Positions 19,497 through 36,266 of a DNA stretch of 64,000 nucleotides are shown one piece after another. Numbering within the stretch: the stretch's first letter is position 1; every line of letters begins with the position of its first letter. The DNA is taken from NCBI RefSeq assembly GCF_032854445.1, contig NW_027017988.1:1-64000 (forward strand), in the 5' to 3' direction. The DNA is from Liolophura sinensis. Taxonomy: Eukaryota > Mollusca > Polyplacophora > Chitonida > Chitonidae. The notes beneath the pieces are model-generated. The model did no database searches. It saw nothing but the letters and a program-made list of their open reading frames with translations, and had not been told where the DNA came from. Made by a program: the position numbers and the translations under genes.

Positions 19497-22150
19497 CTGT
19501 GCAACTGACGATCAGATAACATTTATCTGTAAAGACATGTATGTCTCTGCGCCATTTACTGTACCTATGTCTTTCACTTCAGGCAAACCTTAGTCCTCCC
19601 ATACATAACCCCACCTGACAAGGTTCCTACTCAGGCTATTTTATTTCCTAGTGAAAGGAAGGCTTTAAGCATACATGTTTGTACATATAATATTAGTGGT
19701 GCGAGTTTTCAGTAATCCACAATTAACATATAACAGACCTATCAAAACCCTCACAGAATCCAAACGAAGTCCACCGTAAGCACTCTGGAAAAAACATATT
19801 AGGAGCTCAAGTACGTCTATATCGCATTTTTTATTTCATTTCTAACATGATGAGATCACAGAGCTGTTACATTTATCTGTCAAAACCGTTAGTTTAATAA
19901 GGTACATATTTGTCCTGAAAGAAAGAGACAAAGTTATTGATCTCATTAACGTACGTGTACCTGCCGACGAGCATCAGTTACCATTACTATTACAATGATT
20001 ACAATGTTCATCTTGTAACTCACCATGCTGTTATTATGATTACAATGTTCATCTTGTAACTGAACATGCGAATATAATGATAACAATGTTCATTTTGCAA
20101 CTGAACATGCTTTTATACTGATTACAATGTTCATCTTGAAACTACATATGCTAAAATAATGATAACAATGTTCATCTTGTAATAAAATATGCTAATATAA
20201 TGATTGCAATATTCATTTTGTAACTGAGCATGCTATTATATTGATTACAATGATGATTTTGTAACAGTTGACGCTATTATAATGATTACAATGTTCACCT
20301 TGTAACTGAGCATGCTATTATAATGATTTAAATGTTCACCTTGTCACTGAACGTGCTATTATAATAATTTTAATGTTCATTTTGTAACTGAACACGGTAT
20401 TAGGTTATTATAATGTTCATCTTGTAACTGAGTATGCTTTTATAATAATTGCAATGTTCATCTTGTAACTGAACATTCTATTATTATGATTTCAATGTTC
20501 ATTTTGTAACTGAACACGCTATTAAATTTTACAATGTTCATCCTGTAACTGAACATGCTATTATAATGATTACAATGTTCATCTTGTAACTGAGCATGCT
20601 ATTGTAATGATTACAATGTTCACCTTGTAACTGAGCACATTATTATAATGATTACAATGTTCATCTTGTAACTAAATATGCTATTGTAATATTTACAATG
20701 TCCATTTTGCAACTGAGCATGCTTGTATTCTAATTACAATGTTCACCTTGCAACTGATGATGTTTTTATAATGATTACAATGTTCATCTTGTAACTGAAC
20801 ATACAATTATAAGGATTACAATGTTCACTTTGTAAGTGAACATGCTATTACAATGATTACAATGTTCATCTTGTAACTGAACATGCTATTATGTCGATTA
20901 CAATCTTCATCTTGCAACTGAGCATGATATTATAATGATTACAATGTTCATCTTGTAATTGAACGTGCTAATATAATGAATACAATGTTTATTTTGTAAC
21001 TGATGATGTTATTATAATGTTACAATATTCATCTTGTAACTGAATATGCTAATGTAATGATTACAATGTCCATTTTGCAACTGAGCATGCTTTTATACTG
21101 ATTAAAATGTCCACCTTGTAACTGAACATGCTATTATAATGATTTAAATGTTCATCTTGTAACTGAGCATGTTTTTATAATGATTACAATGTTCACCTTG
21201 TAACTGAACATGCTTTTATAATGATTACAATGTTCATCTTGTAATTGAACGTGCTAATATAATGAATACAATGTTTTTTTTGTAACTGATGATGTTATTA
21301 TAATGATTACAATATTCATCTTGTAAGTGAATATGCTAATGTAATGATTACAATGTCCATTTTGCAACTGACAATGCTTTTATACTGATTACAATGTTCA
21401 CCTTGTCACTGATGATGTTTTTATAATGATTACAATGTTCATCTTGTAATGAAATATGCTAATATAGTAACTGCAATATTAATTTTGTAACTGAGCATGC
21501 TATCATATTGATTACAATGATGATTTTGTAACCGTTGACGCTATTATAATGATTACAATATTAATTTTGTAACTGAGCATGCTATTATACTGATTACAAT
21601 GTTCATCTTGTAACTGAACATGCTATTATAATGATTATTATGTTCATGTTGTAATTGAACATGCTATTATACTGATAACAATGTTCATCTTGTAACTGGG
21701 CATACTAGTATAATGATTACAATGTTCATTTTGTAACTGAGCATGCTATTATACTGATTACAATTTTTATCTTTTAATTGAGCATGCATTTATAATAAGT
21801 ACATTGCTCATCCTGCATTTGAGCAAGCTATTATAATTATTACAATGTTCATCTTGTAATTGAGCATACTAGTATAATGATTACAATGTTAATTTTGTAA
21901 CTGAGCATGCTATTTTACTGATTACAATGTTCATCTTGTAATTGAGCATGCTATTATAATGATTACAATGTTCATGTTGAAACTGAACATGCTATTATAC
22001 TGATAACAATGTTCATCTTGTAACTAAACATAACATTACAATAATTACAATGTTCATTTTGTAACTGAATTTGCTATTATATTGATTACAATGTTCATCT
22101 TGTAACTGAACATCCTAATATAATGATTACAATGTTCATCTGGTAACTGA

Positions 22151-22179
22151 GTGAGTGCTTGGGTTTTAACGTCGTTCTC
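22151..22179 (-). mobile_element. Truncated SINE-B 3' tail in array 3 (first)
   Basis: 29-bp insert flanked by TCTGGTAACTGA at 22139-22150 and 22180-22191, about 2.2 kb from the array start, as in array 4. Confidence 0.8.
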
Positions 22180-25100
22180 TCTGGTAACTGAACATGTTAT
22201 TATAATGATTACAATGTTCATCTTGTAACTGAGCATACTAGTATAATGATTACATTGTTAATTTTGTAACTGAGCATGCTATTATACTGATTACAATGTT
22301 CATCTTGTAATTGAGCATGCTATTATAATGAATACAATGTTTATGTTGTTACTGAACATGCTATTATACTGATAACAATGTTCATCTTGTAACTAAGCAT
22401 GATATTATAATAATTACAATGTTCATTTAGTAAGTGAACATGCTATTATAATAATTACAATGTTCATCTTGTAACTTAACGTCCTAATATGATGATTACA
22501 ATGATCATCTTGTAAGTAAACATGTTATTATAATGATTACAATGTTCACCTTGTAAATGAACATGCCATTACAATAACTAAAATATTTATCTTGTAACTG
22601 AACATGCTATTATATCAATTACAATCCTCACGTTTCAACTAAACGTGCTAATATAATGATTACAATGTTTATCTTGTAACTGAAGATGCTATTAAAATAA
22701 TTACAAAGGGTGTCTTGTAACTGAACGTGCTATTATAGTAATTACAATAATCACCTTGTAACTGAACATGCTATTATAATGATTACAATGTTCACCATGT
22801 CACTGAAAGTGATGTTATAACAGTTTTAATGTTCATTTTGTAACTGAACACGGTATTAGGTTATTGCAATGTTCATCCTGTAACCGAATATGCTATTATA
22901 ATGATTACAATGTTCATCTTGTAACTGAGCATGCTATTACAATGATTACAGTGTTCATCTTGTAACTGACCATGCTGTTATTATGATTACAATGTTCATC
23001 TTGTAACTGAACATGCTAAAATAATGATTACAATGTTCATTTTGCAACAGAACATGCTTTTATACTGATTACAATGCTCATCTTATAACTACATATGCTA
23101 TAATAATGATTACAATGTTCATCTTGTAATGAAATATGCTAATATAATGATTGTAATATTCATTTTGTAACTAGGCATGCTATTATATTGATTACAATGA
23201 TGATTTTGTAACAGTTGACGCTATTATAATGATTACAATGTTCACCTTGTAACTGAGCATGCTATTATAATGATTTAAATGTTCACCTTGTCACTGAACG
23301 TGCTATTATAACAATTTTAATGTTCATTTTGTAACTGAACACAGTATTAGGTTATTATAATGTTCATCTTGTAACTGAATATGCTATTATAATGATTGCA
23401 ATGTTTATCTTGGCACTGAACATTCTCTTATAATGGTTTCAATGTTCATTTTGTAACTGAACACGGTATTAGGATGTTATAATGTTCATCTTGTAACTGA
23501 ATATGCTATTATAATGATTGCAATGTTCATCTTGGCACTGAACATTCTATTATAATGATTTCAATGTTCATTTTGTAACTGAACACGCTTTTAAATTATT
23601 ACAATGTTCATCCTGTAACTGAACATGCTATTATAATGATTACAATGTTCATCTTGTAACTGAGCACGCTATTGTAATGATTACAATGTTCACCTTGTAA
23701 CTGAGCACATTATTATAATGATTACAATGTTCATCTTGTAACTAAATATGCTATTCTAATGATTACAATGTCCATTTTGCAACTGAGCATGCTTGTATAC
23801 TGATTACAATGTTCACCTTGCAACTGATGATGTTTTTATAATGATTACAATGTTCATCTTGTAATTGAACGTGCAATTATAAGGATTACAATGTTCACTT
23901 TGTAACTGAACATGCTATTACAATGATTACAATGTTCATCTTGTAACTGAACATGCTATTATGTCGATTACAATATTCATCTTGCAACTGAGCATGATAT
24001 TATAATGATTACAATGTTTATCTTGCAACTGAGCATGCTATTATAATGATTATAATGTTCACTTCGTAACTGAACATGCTATTTTAACTTTTACAATGTT
24101 CATCTTGTAACCGTTGACGCTATTATAATGATTACAATGTTCACCTTGTAACTGAGCATGCTATTATAATAATTTTAATGATCATTTTGTCACTGAACGT
24201 GCTATTTTAATAATTTTAATGTTCATTTTGTAAATGAACACGGTATTAGGTTATTATAATGTTCATCTTGTAACTGAATATGCTATTATAATGATTACAA
24301 TGTTTATCTTGCCACTGAACATTCTATTATAATGATTTCAATGTTCATTTTGTAACTAAACACGCTATTTTAACTTTTACAATGTTCATCTTGTAACCGT
24401 TGACGCTATTATAATGATTACAATGTTCACCTTGTAACTGAGCATGCTATTATAATAATTTTAATGATCATTTTGTCACTGAACGTGCTATTTTAATAAT
24501 TTTAATGTTCATTTTGTAAATGAACACGGTATTAGGTTATTATAATGTTCATCTTGTAACTGAATACGCTATTATAATGATTACAATGTTCATCTTGCCA
24601 TTGAACATTCTATTATAATGATTTCAATGTTCATTTTGTAACTGAACATGTTTTTATAATGATTACAATGTTCATTTTGTAACTGAACATGCTTTTATAA
24701 TGATTACAATGTTCATCTTGTAATTGAACGTGCTAATATAATGAATACAATGTTCATTTTGTAACTGATGATGTTATTATAATGAATAAAACATTCATCT
24801 TGTAACTTAATATGCTAATGTAATGATTATAATGTCTATTTTGCAACTGAGCATGCTTTTATACTGATTACAATGTCCACCTTGTAACTGAACATGCTAT
24901 TATAATGATTTCAATGTTCATCTTGTAACTGAGCATGTTTTTATAATGATTACAATGTTCACCTTGCAACTGATGATGTTTTTATATTGATTACAATGTT
25001 CACCTTGTAACTGAACATGCTTTTATAATGATTACAATATTCATCTTGTAATTGAACGTGCTAATATAATGAATACAATGTTTATTTTGTAACTGATGAT

Positions 25101-28100
25101 GTTATTATAATGATTACAATATTCATCTTTTAACTGATGATGTTTTTATAATGATTACAATGTTCATCTTGTAACTACATATGCTACAATAATGATTACA
25201 TTGTTCATCTTGTAAAAAAATATGCTAATATAATGATTGCAATATTCATTTTGTAACTGATCATGCTATTTTATTGATTACAATGATGATTTTGTAACAG
25301 TTGACGCTATTATAATGATTACAATGTTTACTTTGTAACTGAACATGCTCTTACAATGATTACAATGTTCATCTTGTAACTGAACATGCTATTATGTCAG
25401 TTACAATCTTCATCTTGTAACTGAAAATGATATTATAATGATAACAATGTTTATCTTGCAACTGAGCATGCTTTTATAATGATTACAATGTTCACTTCGT
25501 AACTGAACATGCTAATTTAACTATTACAATGTTCATCTTGTAACTGGGCATGTTTTTATAATGATTACAATGTTCATCTTGTAACTGGGCAGGCTATTGT
25601 AATGATGACAATGTTCACCTTGCAACTGATTATGTTTTTATCATGATTACAATGTTCATCTTGTAACTGGGCAGGCTATTGTAATGATGACAATGTTCAC
25701 CTTGTAACTGAGCACATTATTATAATGATTACAATGTTCATCTTGTAACTGAATATGCTATTGTAATCATTAGAATGTCCATTTTGCAACTGAGCATGCT
25801 TGTATACTGATTACAATGTTCACCTTGCAACTGATGATGTTTTTATAATAATTACAATGTTCATCTTGTAACTGAACATGCAATTATAAGGATTATAATG
25901 TTCACTTTGTAACTGAACATGCTATTATAATGATTACAATGTTCATCTTTTAAAAAAACATGCTATTATGTCGATTACAATCTTCATCTTGCAACTGAGC
26001 ATGATATTATAATGATTACAATGTTCATCTTGTAATTGAACGTGCTAATATAATGAATACAATGTTCATTTTGTAACTGATGATGTTATTTTAATGATTA
26101 CAATATTCATCTTGTAACTGAATATGCTAATGTAATGATTACAATGTCCATTTTGCAACTGAGCATGCTTTTAAACTGATTACAATGTTCACCTTGTAGC
26201 TGATGATGTTTTTATAAGGATTACAATGTTCATCTTGTAAATACATATGCTATAATAATGATTAAAATGTTCATCTTGTAACTGAATATGCTATTGTAAT
26301 GATTACAATGTCCATTTTGCAACTGAGCATGCTTGTATACTGATTACAATGTTCACCTTGCAACTGATGATGTTTTTATAATGATTACAATGTTCACTTT
26401 GTAACTGAACATGCTATTACAATGATTACAATGTTCATCTTGTAACTGAACATGCTATTATGTCGATTACAATCTTCATCTTGCAACTGAGCATGATATT
26501 ATAATGATTACAATGTTCATCTTGTAATTGAACGTGCTAATACAATGAATACAATCTTCATTTTGTAATTGATGATGTTATTATAATGATTACAATATTC
26601 ATCTTGTAACTGAATATGCTAATGTAATGATTACAATGTCCATTTTCCAACTGAGCATGCTTTGATACTGAATACAATGTCCACCTTGTAACTGAACATG
26701 CTATTATAATGATTACAATGTTCATCTTGCATCTGAGCATGTTTTTATAATGATACAATGTTCACCTTGTAACTGAACATGCTTTTATAATGATTAGAAT
26801 GTTCATCTTGTAATTGAACGTGCTAATATAATGAATACAATGTTTATTTTGTAACTGATGATGTTATTACAATAATTACAATATTCATCTTGTAAGTGAA
26901 TATGCTAATGTAATGATTACAATGTCCATTTTGCAACTGAGCATGCTTTTATACTGATTACAATGTTCACCTTGTAACCGATGATTATTTTATAATAATT
27001 ACAATGTTCATCTTGTAACTACATATGCTATAGTATCGATTACAATGTTCATCTTGTAATGATAATATGCTAATATAATTATAGCAATATTCATTTTATA
27101 ACTGAGCATGCTATTATATTGATTACAATGATGATTTTATAACCGTTGACGCTATTATAATGATTACAATGTTCACCTTGTAACTGAGCACGCTATTGTA
27201 ATGATTACAATGTTCACCTTGTAACTGAGCACATTATTTTAATGATTACAATGTTCATCTTGTACCTGAATATGCTATTGTAATGATTACAATGTCCATT
27301 TTGCAACTAAGCATGCTTGTATACTGATTACAATGTTCACCTTGCAACTGATGATGTTTTTATAATCATTACAATGTTCATCTTGTAACTGAACATGCAA
27401 TTATAAAGATTACAATGTTCACTTTGTAACTGAACATGCTATTACAATGATTACAATGTTCATCTTGTAACTGAACATGCTATTATGTCGATTACAATCT
27501 TCATCATGCAACTGAGCATGATATTATAATGATTACAATGTTCATCTTGTAATTGAACGTGCTAATATGATGAATACAATGTTCATTTTGTAACTGATGA
27601 TGTTATTATAATGATTACAATATTCATCTTGTAACTGAATATGCTAATGTAATGATTACAATGTCCATTTTGCAACTGAGCATGCTTTTATACTGATTAC
27701 AATGTCCACCTTGTAACTGAACATGCTATTATAATGATTACAATGTTCACCTTGTAACTGAACATGCTATTATAATGATGACAATGTTCATTTTGTAAAT
27801 GAGCACGCTATTATACTGTTTACAATGTTCATCTGGTAACTGAACATGCTACTACAATGATTACAATGTTCATCTTGTAACTGAACATGCAATTATAATA
27901 ATTACAATGTTTATCTTGCAACTGAACATGCAATTATAAGGATTATAAAGTTCACTTTGTAACTGAACATGCTATTACAATGATTACAATGATCATCTTG
28001 TAACTAAACATGCTATTATGTCGATTACAATCTTCATCTTGCAAGTGAGCATGATATCATAATGATTACAATGTTCATCTTGTAATTGAACGTGCTAATA

Positions 28101-31100
28101 TAATGAATACAATGTTCATTTTGTAACTGATAATGTTATTATAATGATTACAATATTCATCTTGTAACTGAATATGCTAATGTAATGATTACAAAGTCCA
28201 TTTTGCAACTGAGCATGCTTTTATACTGATTACAATGTCCACCTTGTAACTGAACATGCTTTTATAATGATTACAATGTTCCTCTTGTAATTGAACGTGC
28301 TAATGTAATGAATACAATGTACATTTTGTAACTGATGATGTTATTATAATGATTACAATGCTCATCTTGTAAGTGAATATGCTAATGTAATGATTACAAT
28401 GTCCATTTTGCAAATGAGTATGCTTTTATACTGATTACAATGTTCACCTTGAAACTGATGATGTTTTATAATGATTACAATGTTCATCTTGTAACTACAT
28501 ATGCTATAATAATGATTACAATGTTCATCTTGTAATGAAATATGCTAATATCATGATTGAAATATTTATTTTGTAACTGAGCATGCCATTATATTGATTA
28601 CAATGATGATTTTGTAACCGTTGACGCTCTTATAATGATTACAATGTTTACTTTGTAATTGAACGTGCTAATATAATGTATTCAATGTTCTATTTGTAAC
28701 TGATGATGTTATTATACTTATTACAGAATTCATCTTGTAACTGAATATGCTAATGTAATGATTACAATGTCCATTTTGCAACTGAGCATGCTTTTATACT
28801 GATTACAATGTCCACCTTGTAACTGAACATGCTAATATAATGATTACAATGTTCATCTTGTAACTGAGCATGTTTTTATAATGATTACAATGTTCACCTT
28901 GTAACTGAACATGCTATTATAGTAATTACAAAAATCACTTTGTAACTGAACATGCTATTACAATGATTACAATGTTCATCTTGTAACTGAACATGCTATT
29001 ATGTCGATTACAATCTTCATCTTGCAACTGAGCATGATATTATAATGATTACAATGTTCATCTTGTAATTGAACGTGATAATATAATGAATGCAGTGTTC
29101 ATTTTGTAACTGATGATGTTATTATAATGTTACAATATTCATCTTGTAACTGAATATGCTAATGTAATGATTACAATGTCCATTTTGCAACTGAGCATGC
29201 TTTTATACTGATTAAAATGTCCACCTTGTAACTGAACATGCTATTATAATGATTTAAATGTTCATCTTGTAACTGAGCATGTTTTTATAATGATTGCAAT
29301 GTTCACCTTGTAACTGAACATGCTTTTATAATGATTACAATGTTCATCTTGTAATTGAACGTGCTAATATAATGAATACAATGTTCATTTTGTAACTGAT
29401 GATGTTATTATAATGATTACAATATTCATCTTCTGACTGAATATGCTAATGTAATGATTACAATGTCCATTTTGCAACTGAGCATGCTTTTATACTGATT
29501 ACAATGTCCACCTTGTAACTGAACATGCTATTATAATGATTACAATGTTCATCTTGTAATTGAACGTGCTAATATAATGAATACAATGTTCATTTTGTAA
29601 GTGAACATGTTATTATAATGATTACAATGTTCACCTTGTAACTGAATATTCTAATGTAATGATTATAATGTCCATTTTGCAACTGAGCATGCTTTTATAC
29701 TGATTACAATGTTCACTTTGTAACTGATGATGTTTTTATAATGATTAAAATGTTCATCTTGTAACTACATATGCTATAATAATGATTACATTGTTCATTT
29801 GTAATAAAATATGCTAATATAATGATTGCAATATTAATTTTGTAACTGAGCATGCTATTATATTGATTACAATGATGATTTTGTAACCGTTGACGCTATT
29901 ATAATGATTACAATGTTTACTTTGTAACTGAACATGCTATTACAATGATTACAATGTGCATCTTGTAACTGAACATGCTATTATGTCGATTACAATCTTC
30001 ATCTTGTAACTGAAAATGATATTATAATGATAACAATGTTTATCTTGCAACTGAGCATGCTATTATAATGATTACAATGTTCACTTCGTAACTGAACATG
30101 CTAATTTATCTATTACAATGTTCATCTTGTAACTGAGCAGGCTATTGTAATGATCACAATGTTCACCTTGTAACTGAGCACATTATTATAATGATTACAA
30201 TGTTCATCTTGTAACTAAATATGCTATTGTAATGATTACAATGTCCATTTTGCAACTGAGCATGCTTGTATACTGATTACAATGTTCACATTGCAACTGA
30301 TTATGTTTTTATCATGATTACAATGTTCATCTTGTAACTGGGCAGGCTATTGTAATGATGACAATGTTCACCTTGTAACTGAGCACATTATTATAATGAT
30401 TACAATGTCCATTTTGCAACTGAGCATGCTTTTATACTGATTACAATGTTCACCTTGTAACTGATGATGTTTTTATAAGGATTACAATGTTCATCTTGTA
30501 AATACATATGCTATAATAATGATTACAATGGTTATCTTGTAACTGAATATGTTATTGTAATGATTACAATGTCTATTTTGCAACTGAGCATGCTTGTATA
30601 CTGATTACAATGTTCACCTTGCAACTGATGATGTTTTTATAATGATTACAATGTTCACTTTGTAACTGAACATGCTATAACAATGATTACAATGTTCACC
30701 ATGTCACTGAAAGTGATATTATAATAGTTTTAATGTTCATTTTGTAACTGAACACGGTATTAGGTTATTGCAATGTTCATCCTGTAACCAAATATGCTAT
30801 TATAATGATTACAATGTTCATCTTGTAACTGAGCATGCTATTACAATGATTACAATGTTCATCTTGTAACTGACCATGCTGTTGTTATGATTACAATGTT
30901 TATCTTGTAACTGAACAGGCTAATATAATGATTACAATATTCATTTTGCAACTGAACATGCTTTTTTACTGATTACAATGTTCATCTTGTAACTACATAT
31001 GCTATAATAATGAATACAATGTTCATCTTGTAATGAAATATGCTAATATAATGATTGCAATATTCATTTTGTAACTGAGCATGATATTATATTAATTACA

Positions 31101-32530
31101 ATAATGATTTTGTAACCGTTGACGCTATTATAATGATTAAAATGTTCACCTTGTAACTGAGCATGCTAATATAATGATTTAAATGTTGACCTTGTCACTG
31201 AACGTGCTATTAAAATAATTTTAATGTTCATTTTGTAACTGAACACGGTATTAGGTTATTATAATGTTCATCTTGTAACTGAATATGCTATTATAATGAT
31301 TGCAATGTTCATCTTGGCACTGAACATTCTATTATAATGATTACAATGTCCATTTTGCAACTGAGCATGCTTGTATACTGATTACAATGTTCACCTTGCA
31401 ACTGATGATGTTTTTATAATGATTACAATGTTCATCTTGTAATTGAACATGCAATTATAAGGATTACAATGTTCACTTTGTAACTGAACATGCTATTACA
31501 ATGATTACAATGTTCATCTTGTAACTGAACATGCTATTATGTCGATTACAATCTTCATCTTGCAACTGAGCATGATATTATAATGATTACAATGACCATC
31601 TTGTAATTGAACGTGCTAATATAATGAATACAATGTTCATTTTGTAACTGATGATGTTATTATAATGATTACAATATTCATCTTGTAACTGAATATGCTA
31701 ATGTAATGATTACAATGTCCATTTTGCAACTGAGCATGCTTTTATACTGATTACAATGTCCACCTTGTAACTGAACATGCTATTATATTGATTTCAATGT
31801 TCATCTTGTAACTGAACATGTTTTTATAATGATTACAATGTTCACCTTGTAACTGAACATGTTTTTATAATGATTACAATGTTCACCTTGTAATTGAACG
31901 TGCTAATATAATGAATACAATGTTCATTTTGTAACTGATGATGTTATTATAATCATTAAAATATTCATCTTGTAACTGAATATGCTAATGTAATGATTAT
32001 AATGTCCATTTTGCAACTGAGCATGCTTTTATACTGATTACAATGTCCACTTTGTAACTGAACGTGCTATTATAATGATTTCAATGTTCATCTTGTAACT
32101 GAGCATGTTTTTATAATGATTACAATGTTCACCTTGCAACTGATGATGTTTTTATAATGATTACAATGATCATCTTGTAACTGAACATGTAATTATAAGG
32201 ATTACAATGTTCACTTTGTAACTGGACATGCTATTACAATGATTACAATGTTAATCTTGTATCTGAAAATGCTATTATGTCGATTCCAATCTTCATCTTG
32301 CAACTGCGCATGATATTATAATGATTACAATGTTCATCTTGTAATTGAACGTGCTAATATAATGAATACAATGTTCATTTTGTAACTGATGATGTTATTA
32401 TAATGATTACAATATTCATCTTGTAACTGAATATGCTAATGTAATGATTACAATGTCCATTTTGCAACTGAGCATGCTTTTATACTGATTACAATGTCCA
32501 CCTTGTAACTGAACATGCTATTATAATGAT

Positions 32531-35312
32531 TTCAATGTTCATCTTGTAACTACATATGCTATAATAATGATTACAATGTTCATCTTGTAATAAAATATCC
32601 TAATATAATGATTGCAATATTCATTTTGTAACTGAGCATGCTATTATATTGATTACAATGATGATTTTGTAACCGTTGACGCTATTATAATAATTACAAT
32701 GTTTACTTTGTAACTGAACATGCTATTCGAATGATTACAATGTTCATCATGTAACTGAACATGCTATTATGTCGATTACAATTTTCATCTTGTAACTGAA
32801 AATAATATTATAATGATTACAATGTTTATCTTGCAACTGAGCATGCTATTATAATGATTATAATGTTCACTTCGTAACTGAACTTGCTATTTTAACTTTT
32901 ACAATGTTCACCTTGTAACTGAGCATGCTATTATAATAATTTTAATGATCATTTTGTCACTGAACGTGATATTTTAATAATTTTAATGTTCATTTTGTAA
33001 ATGAACACGGTATTAGGTTATTATAATGTTCATCTTGTAACTGAATATGCTATTATAATGATTACAATGTTCATCTTGCTACTGAACATTCTATTATAAT
33101 AATTTCAATGTTCATTTTGTAACTGAACACGCTGTTAAATTGTTACAATGTTAATCTAGTAACTGAACATGCTATTTTAACTATTACAATGTTCATCTTG
33201 TAACTGAGCATGCTATTGTAATGATTACAATGTTCACCTTGTAACTGAACATGCTATTATAATGATTACAATGTTCATCTTGTAACTGAGCATGCTATTG
33301 TAATGATTACAATGTTCACCTTGTAACTGAGCACATGATTATAATGATTACAATGTTCATCTTGTAACTAAATATGCTATTGTAATGATTACAATGTCCA
33401 TTTTGCAACTGAGCATGCTTGTATTCTAATTACAATGTTCACCTTGCAACTGATGATGTTTTTATAATGATTACAATGTTCATCTTGTAACTGAACATAC
33501 AATTATAAGGATTACAATGTTCACTTTGTAAGTGAACATGCTATTACAATGATTACAATGTTCATCTTGTAACTGAACATGCTATTATGTCGATTACAAT
33601 CTTCATCTTGCAACTGAGCATGATATTATAATGATTACAATGTTCATCTTGTAATTGAACGTGCTAATATAATGAATACAATGTTCATTTTGTAACTGAT
33701 GATGTTATTATAATGTTACAATATTCATTTTGTAACTGAATATGCTAATGTAATGATTACAATGTCCATTTTGCAACTGAGCATGCTTTTATACTGATTA
33801 AAATGTCCACCTTGTAACTGAACATGCTATTATAATGATTTAAATGTTCATCTTGTAACTGAGCATGTTTTTATAATGATTACAATGTTCACCTTGTAAC
33901 TGAACATGCTTTTATAATGATTTCAATGTTCATCTTGTAACTACATATGCTATAATAATGATTACAATGTTCATCTTGTAATAAAATATCCTAATATAAT
34001 GATTGCAATATTCATTTTGTAACTGAGCATGCTATTATATTGATTACAATGATGATTTTGTAACCGTTGACGCTATTATAATAATTACAATGTTTACTTT
34101 GTAACTGAACATGCTATTCCAATGATTACAATGTTCATCATGTAACTGAACATGCTATTATGTCGATTACAATTTTCATCTTGTAACTGAAAATAATATT
34201 ATAATGATTACAATGTTTATCTTGCAACTGAGCATGCTATTATAATGATTATAATGTTCACTTCGTAACTGAACTTGCTATTTTAACTTTTACAATGTTC
34301 ACCTTGTAACTGAGCATGCTATTATAATAATTTTAATGATCATTTTGTCACTGAACGTGATATTTTAATAATTTTAATGTTCATTTTGTAAATGAACACG
34401 GTATTAGGTTATTATAATGTTCATCTTGTAACTGAATATGCTATTATAATGATTACAATGTTCATCTTGCTACTGAACATTCTATTATAATAATTTCAAT
34501 GTTCATTTTGTAACTGAACACGCTGTTAAATTGTTACAATGTTAATCTAGTAACTGAACATGCTATTTTAACTATTACAATGTTCATCTTGTAACTGAGC
34601 ATGCTATTGTAATGATTACAATGTTCACCTTGTAACTGAACATGCTATTATAATGATTACAATGTTCATCTTGTAACTGAGCATGCTATTGTAATGATTA
34701 CAATGTTCACCTTGTAACTGAGCACATGATTATAATGATTACAATGTTCATCTTGTAACTAAATATGCTATTGTAATGATTACAATGTCCATTTTGCAAC
34801 TGAGCATGCTTGTATTCTAATTACAATGTTCACCTTGCAACTGATGATGTTTTTATAATGATTACAATGTTCATCTTGTAACTGAACATACAATTATAAG
34901 GATTACAATGTTCACTTTGTAAGTGAACATGCTATTACAATGATTACAATGTTCATCTTGTAACTGAACATGCTATTATGTCGATTACAATCTTCATCTT
35001 GCAACTGAGCATGATATTATAATGATTACAATGTTCATCTTGTAATTGAACGTGCTAATATAATGAATACAATGTTCATTTTGTAACTGATGATGTTATT
35101 ATAATGTTACAATATTCATTTTGTAACTGAATATGCTAATGTAATGATTACAATGTCCATTTTGCAACTGAGCATGCTTTTATACTGATTAAAATGTCCA
35201 CCTTGTAACTGAACATGCTATTATAATGATTTAAATGTTCATCTTGTAACTGAGCATGTTTTTATAATGATTACAATGTTCACCTTGTAACTGAACATGC
35301 TTTTATAATGAT
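32531..35312. repeat. Tandem duplication of a 34-unit segment (2 x 1,391 bp)
   Basis: 32531-33921 and 33922-35312 run in parallel over their whole length. By eye I find a single substitution (G at 32729, C at 34120). Neighbouring 41-bp units differ far more than that, so this is a very recent duplication or an assembly duplication. Confidence 0.9.
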
Positions 35313-36237
35313 TACAATGTTCATCTTGTAATTGAACGTGCTAATATAATGAATACAATGTTTTTTTTGTAACTGATGATGTTATTATAATGATTACAAT
35401 ATTCATCTTGTAAGTAAATATGCTAATGTAATGATTACAATGTCCATTTTGCAACTGACAATGCTTTTATACTGATTACAATGTTCACCTTGTCACTGAT
35501 GATGTTTTTATAATGATTACAATGTTCATCTTGTAACTACATATGCTATAATACTGATTACAATGTTCATCTTGTAATGAAATATGCTAATATAGTAACT
35601 GCAATATTAATTTTGTAACTGAGCATGCTATCATATTGATTACAATGATGATTTTGTAACCGTTGACGCTATTATAATGATTACAATATTAATTTTGTAA
35701 CTGAGCATGCTATTATACTGATTACAATGTTCATCTTGTAACTGAACATGCTATTATAATGATTACAATGTTCATGTTGTAACTGAACATGCTATTATAC
35801 TGATAACAATGTTCATCTTGTAACAGGGCATACTAGTATAATGAATACAATGTTCATTTTGTAACTGAGCATGCTATTATACTGATTACAATTTTTATCT
35901 TTTAATTGAGCATGCTATTATAATAAGTACATTGCTCATCCTGCATTTGAGCAAGCTATTATAATTATTACAATGTTCATTATGTAATTGAGCATACTAG
36001 TATAATGATTACAATGTTAATTTTGTAACTGAGCATGCTTTTTTACTGATTACAATGTTCATCTTGTAATTGAGCATGCTATTATAATGATTACAATGTT
36101 CATGTTGTAACTGAACATAACATTACAATAATTACAATGTTCATTTTGTAACTTAATATGCTATTATATTGATTACAATGTTCATCTTGTAACTGAACAT
36201 CCTAATATAATGATTACAATGTTCATCTGGTAACTGA

Positions 36238-36266
36238 GTGAGTGCTTGGGTTTTAACGTCGTTCTC
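36238..36266 (-). mobile_element. Truncated SINE-B 3' tail in array 3 (second)
   Basis: Same 29-bp insert and flanking duplication, 14.1 kb after the first. It marks the second ancestral array within array 3. Confidence 0.8.

Larger units (their letters stand above)
17553..19985. repeat. Spacer block C (mosaic, 197 bp longer than the standard block)
   Basis: The left 435 bp (17553-17987) differs from the other blocks by many substitutions, for example ACACGTG for ACACGAG, GAGGGG for GAAGGG and GGATAAAATG for GGATAAGATG. It also holds an extra segment at 17790-17987. From about 17988 onward it is almost identical to block B. Order after that point: candidate LTR 18011-18494, SINE-A 18495-18684, 30-bp repeats 18936-19055, SINE-B 19132-19496, then unassigned to 19985. 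Confidence 0.95.

Noticed and set aside
26558-26758. Minus-strand frames of about 60 residues inside the arrays (MLSYKMNIVIIIIT type)
   Set aside because: They are chance frames across 4-5 minisatellite units. The 41-bp period shifts the frame at each unit, and composition explains the residues.
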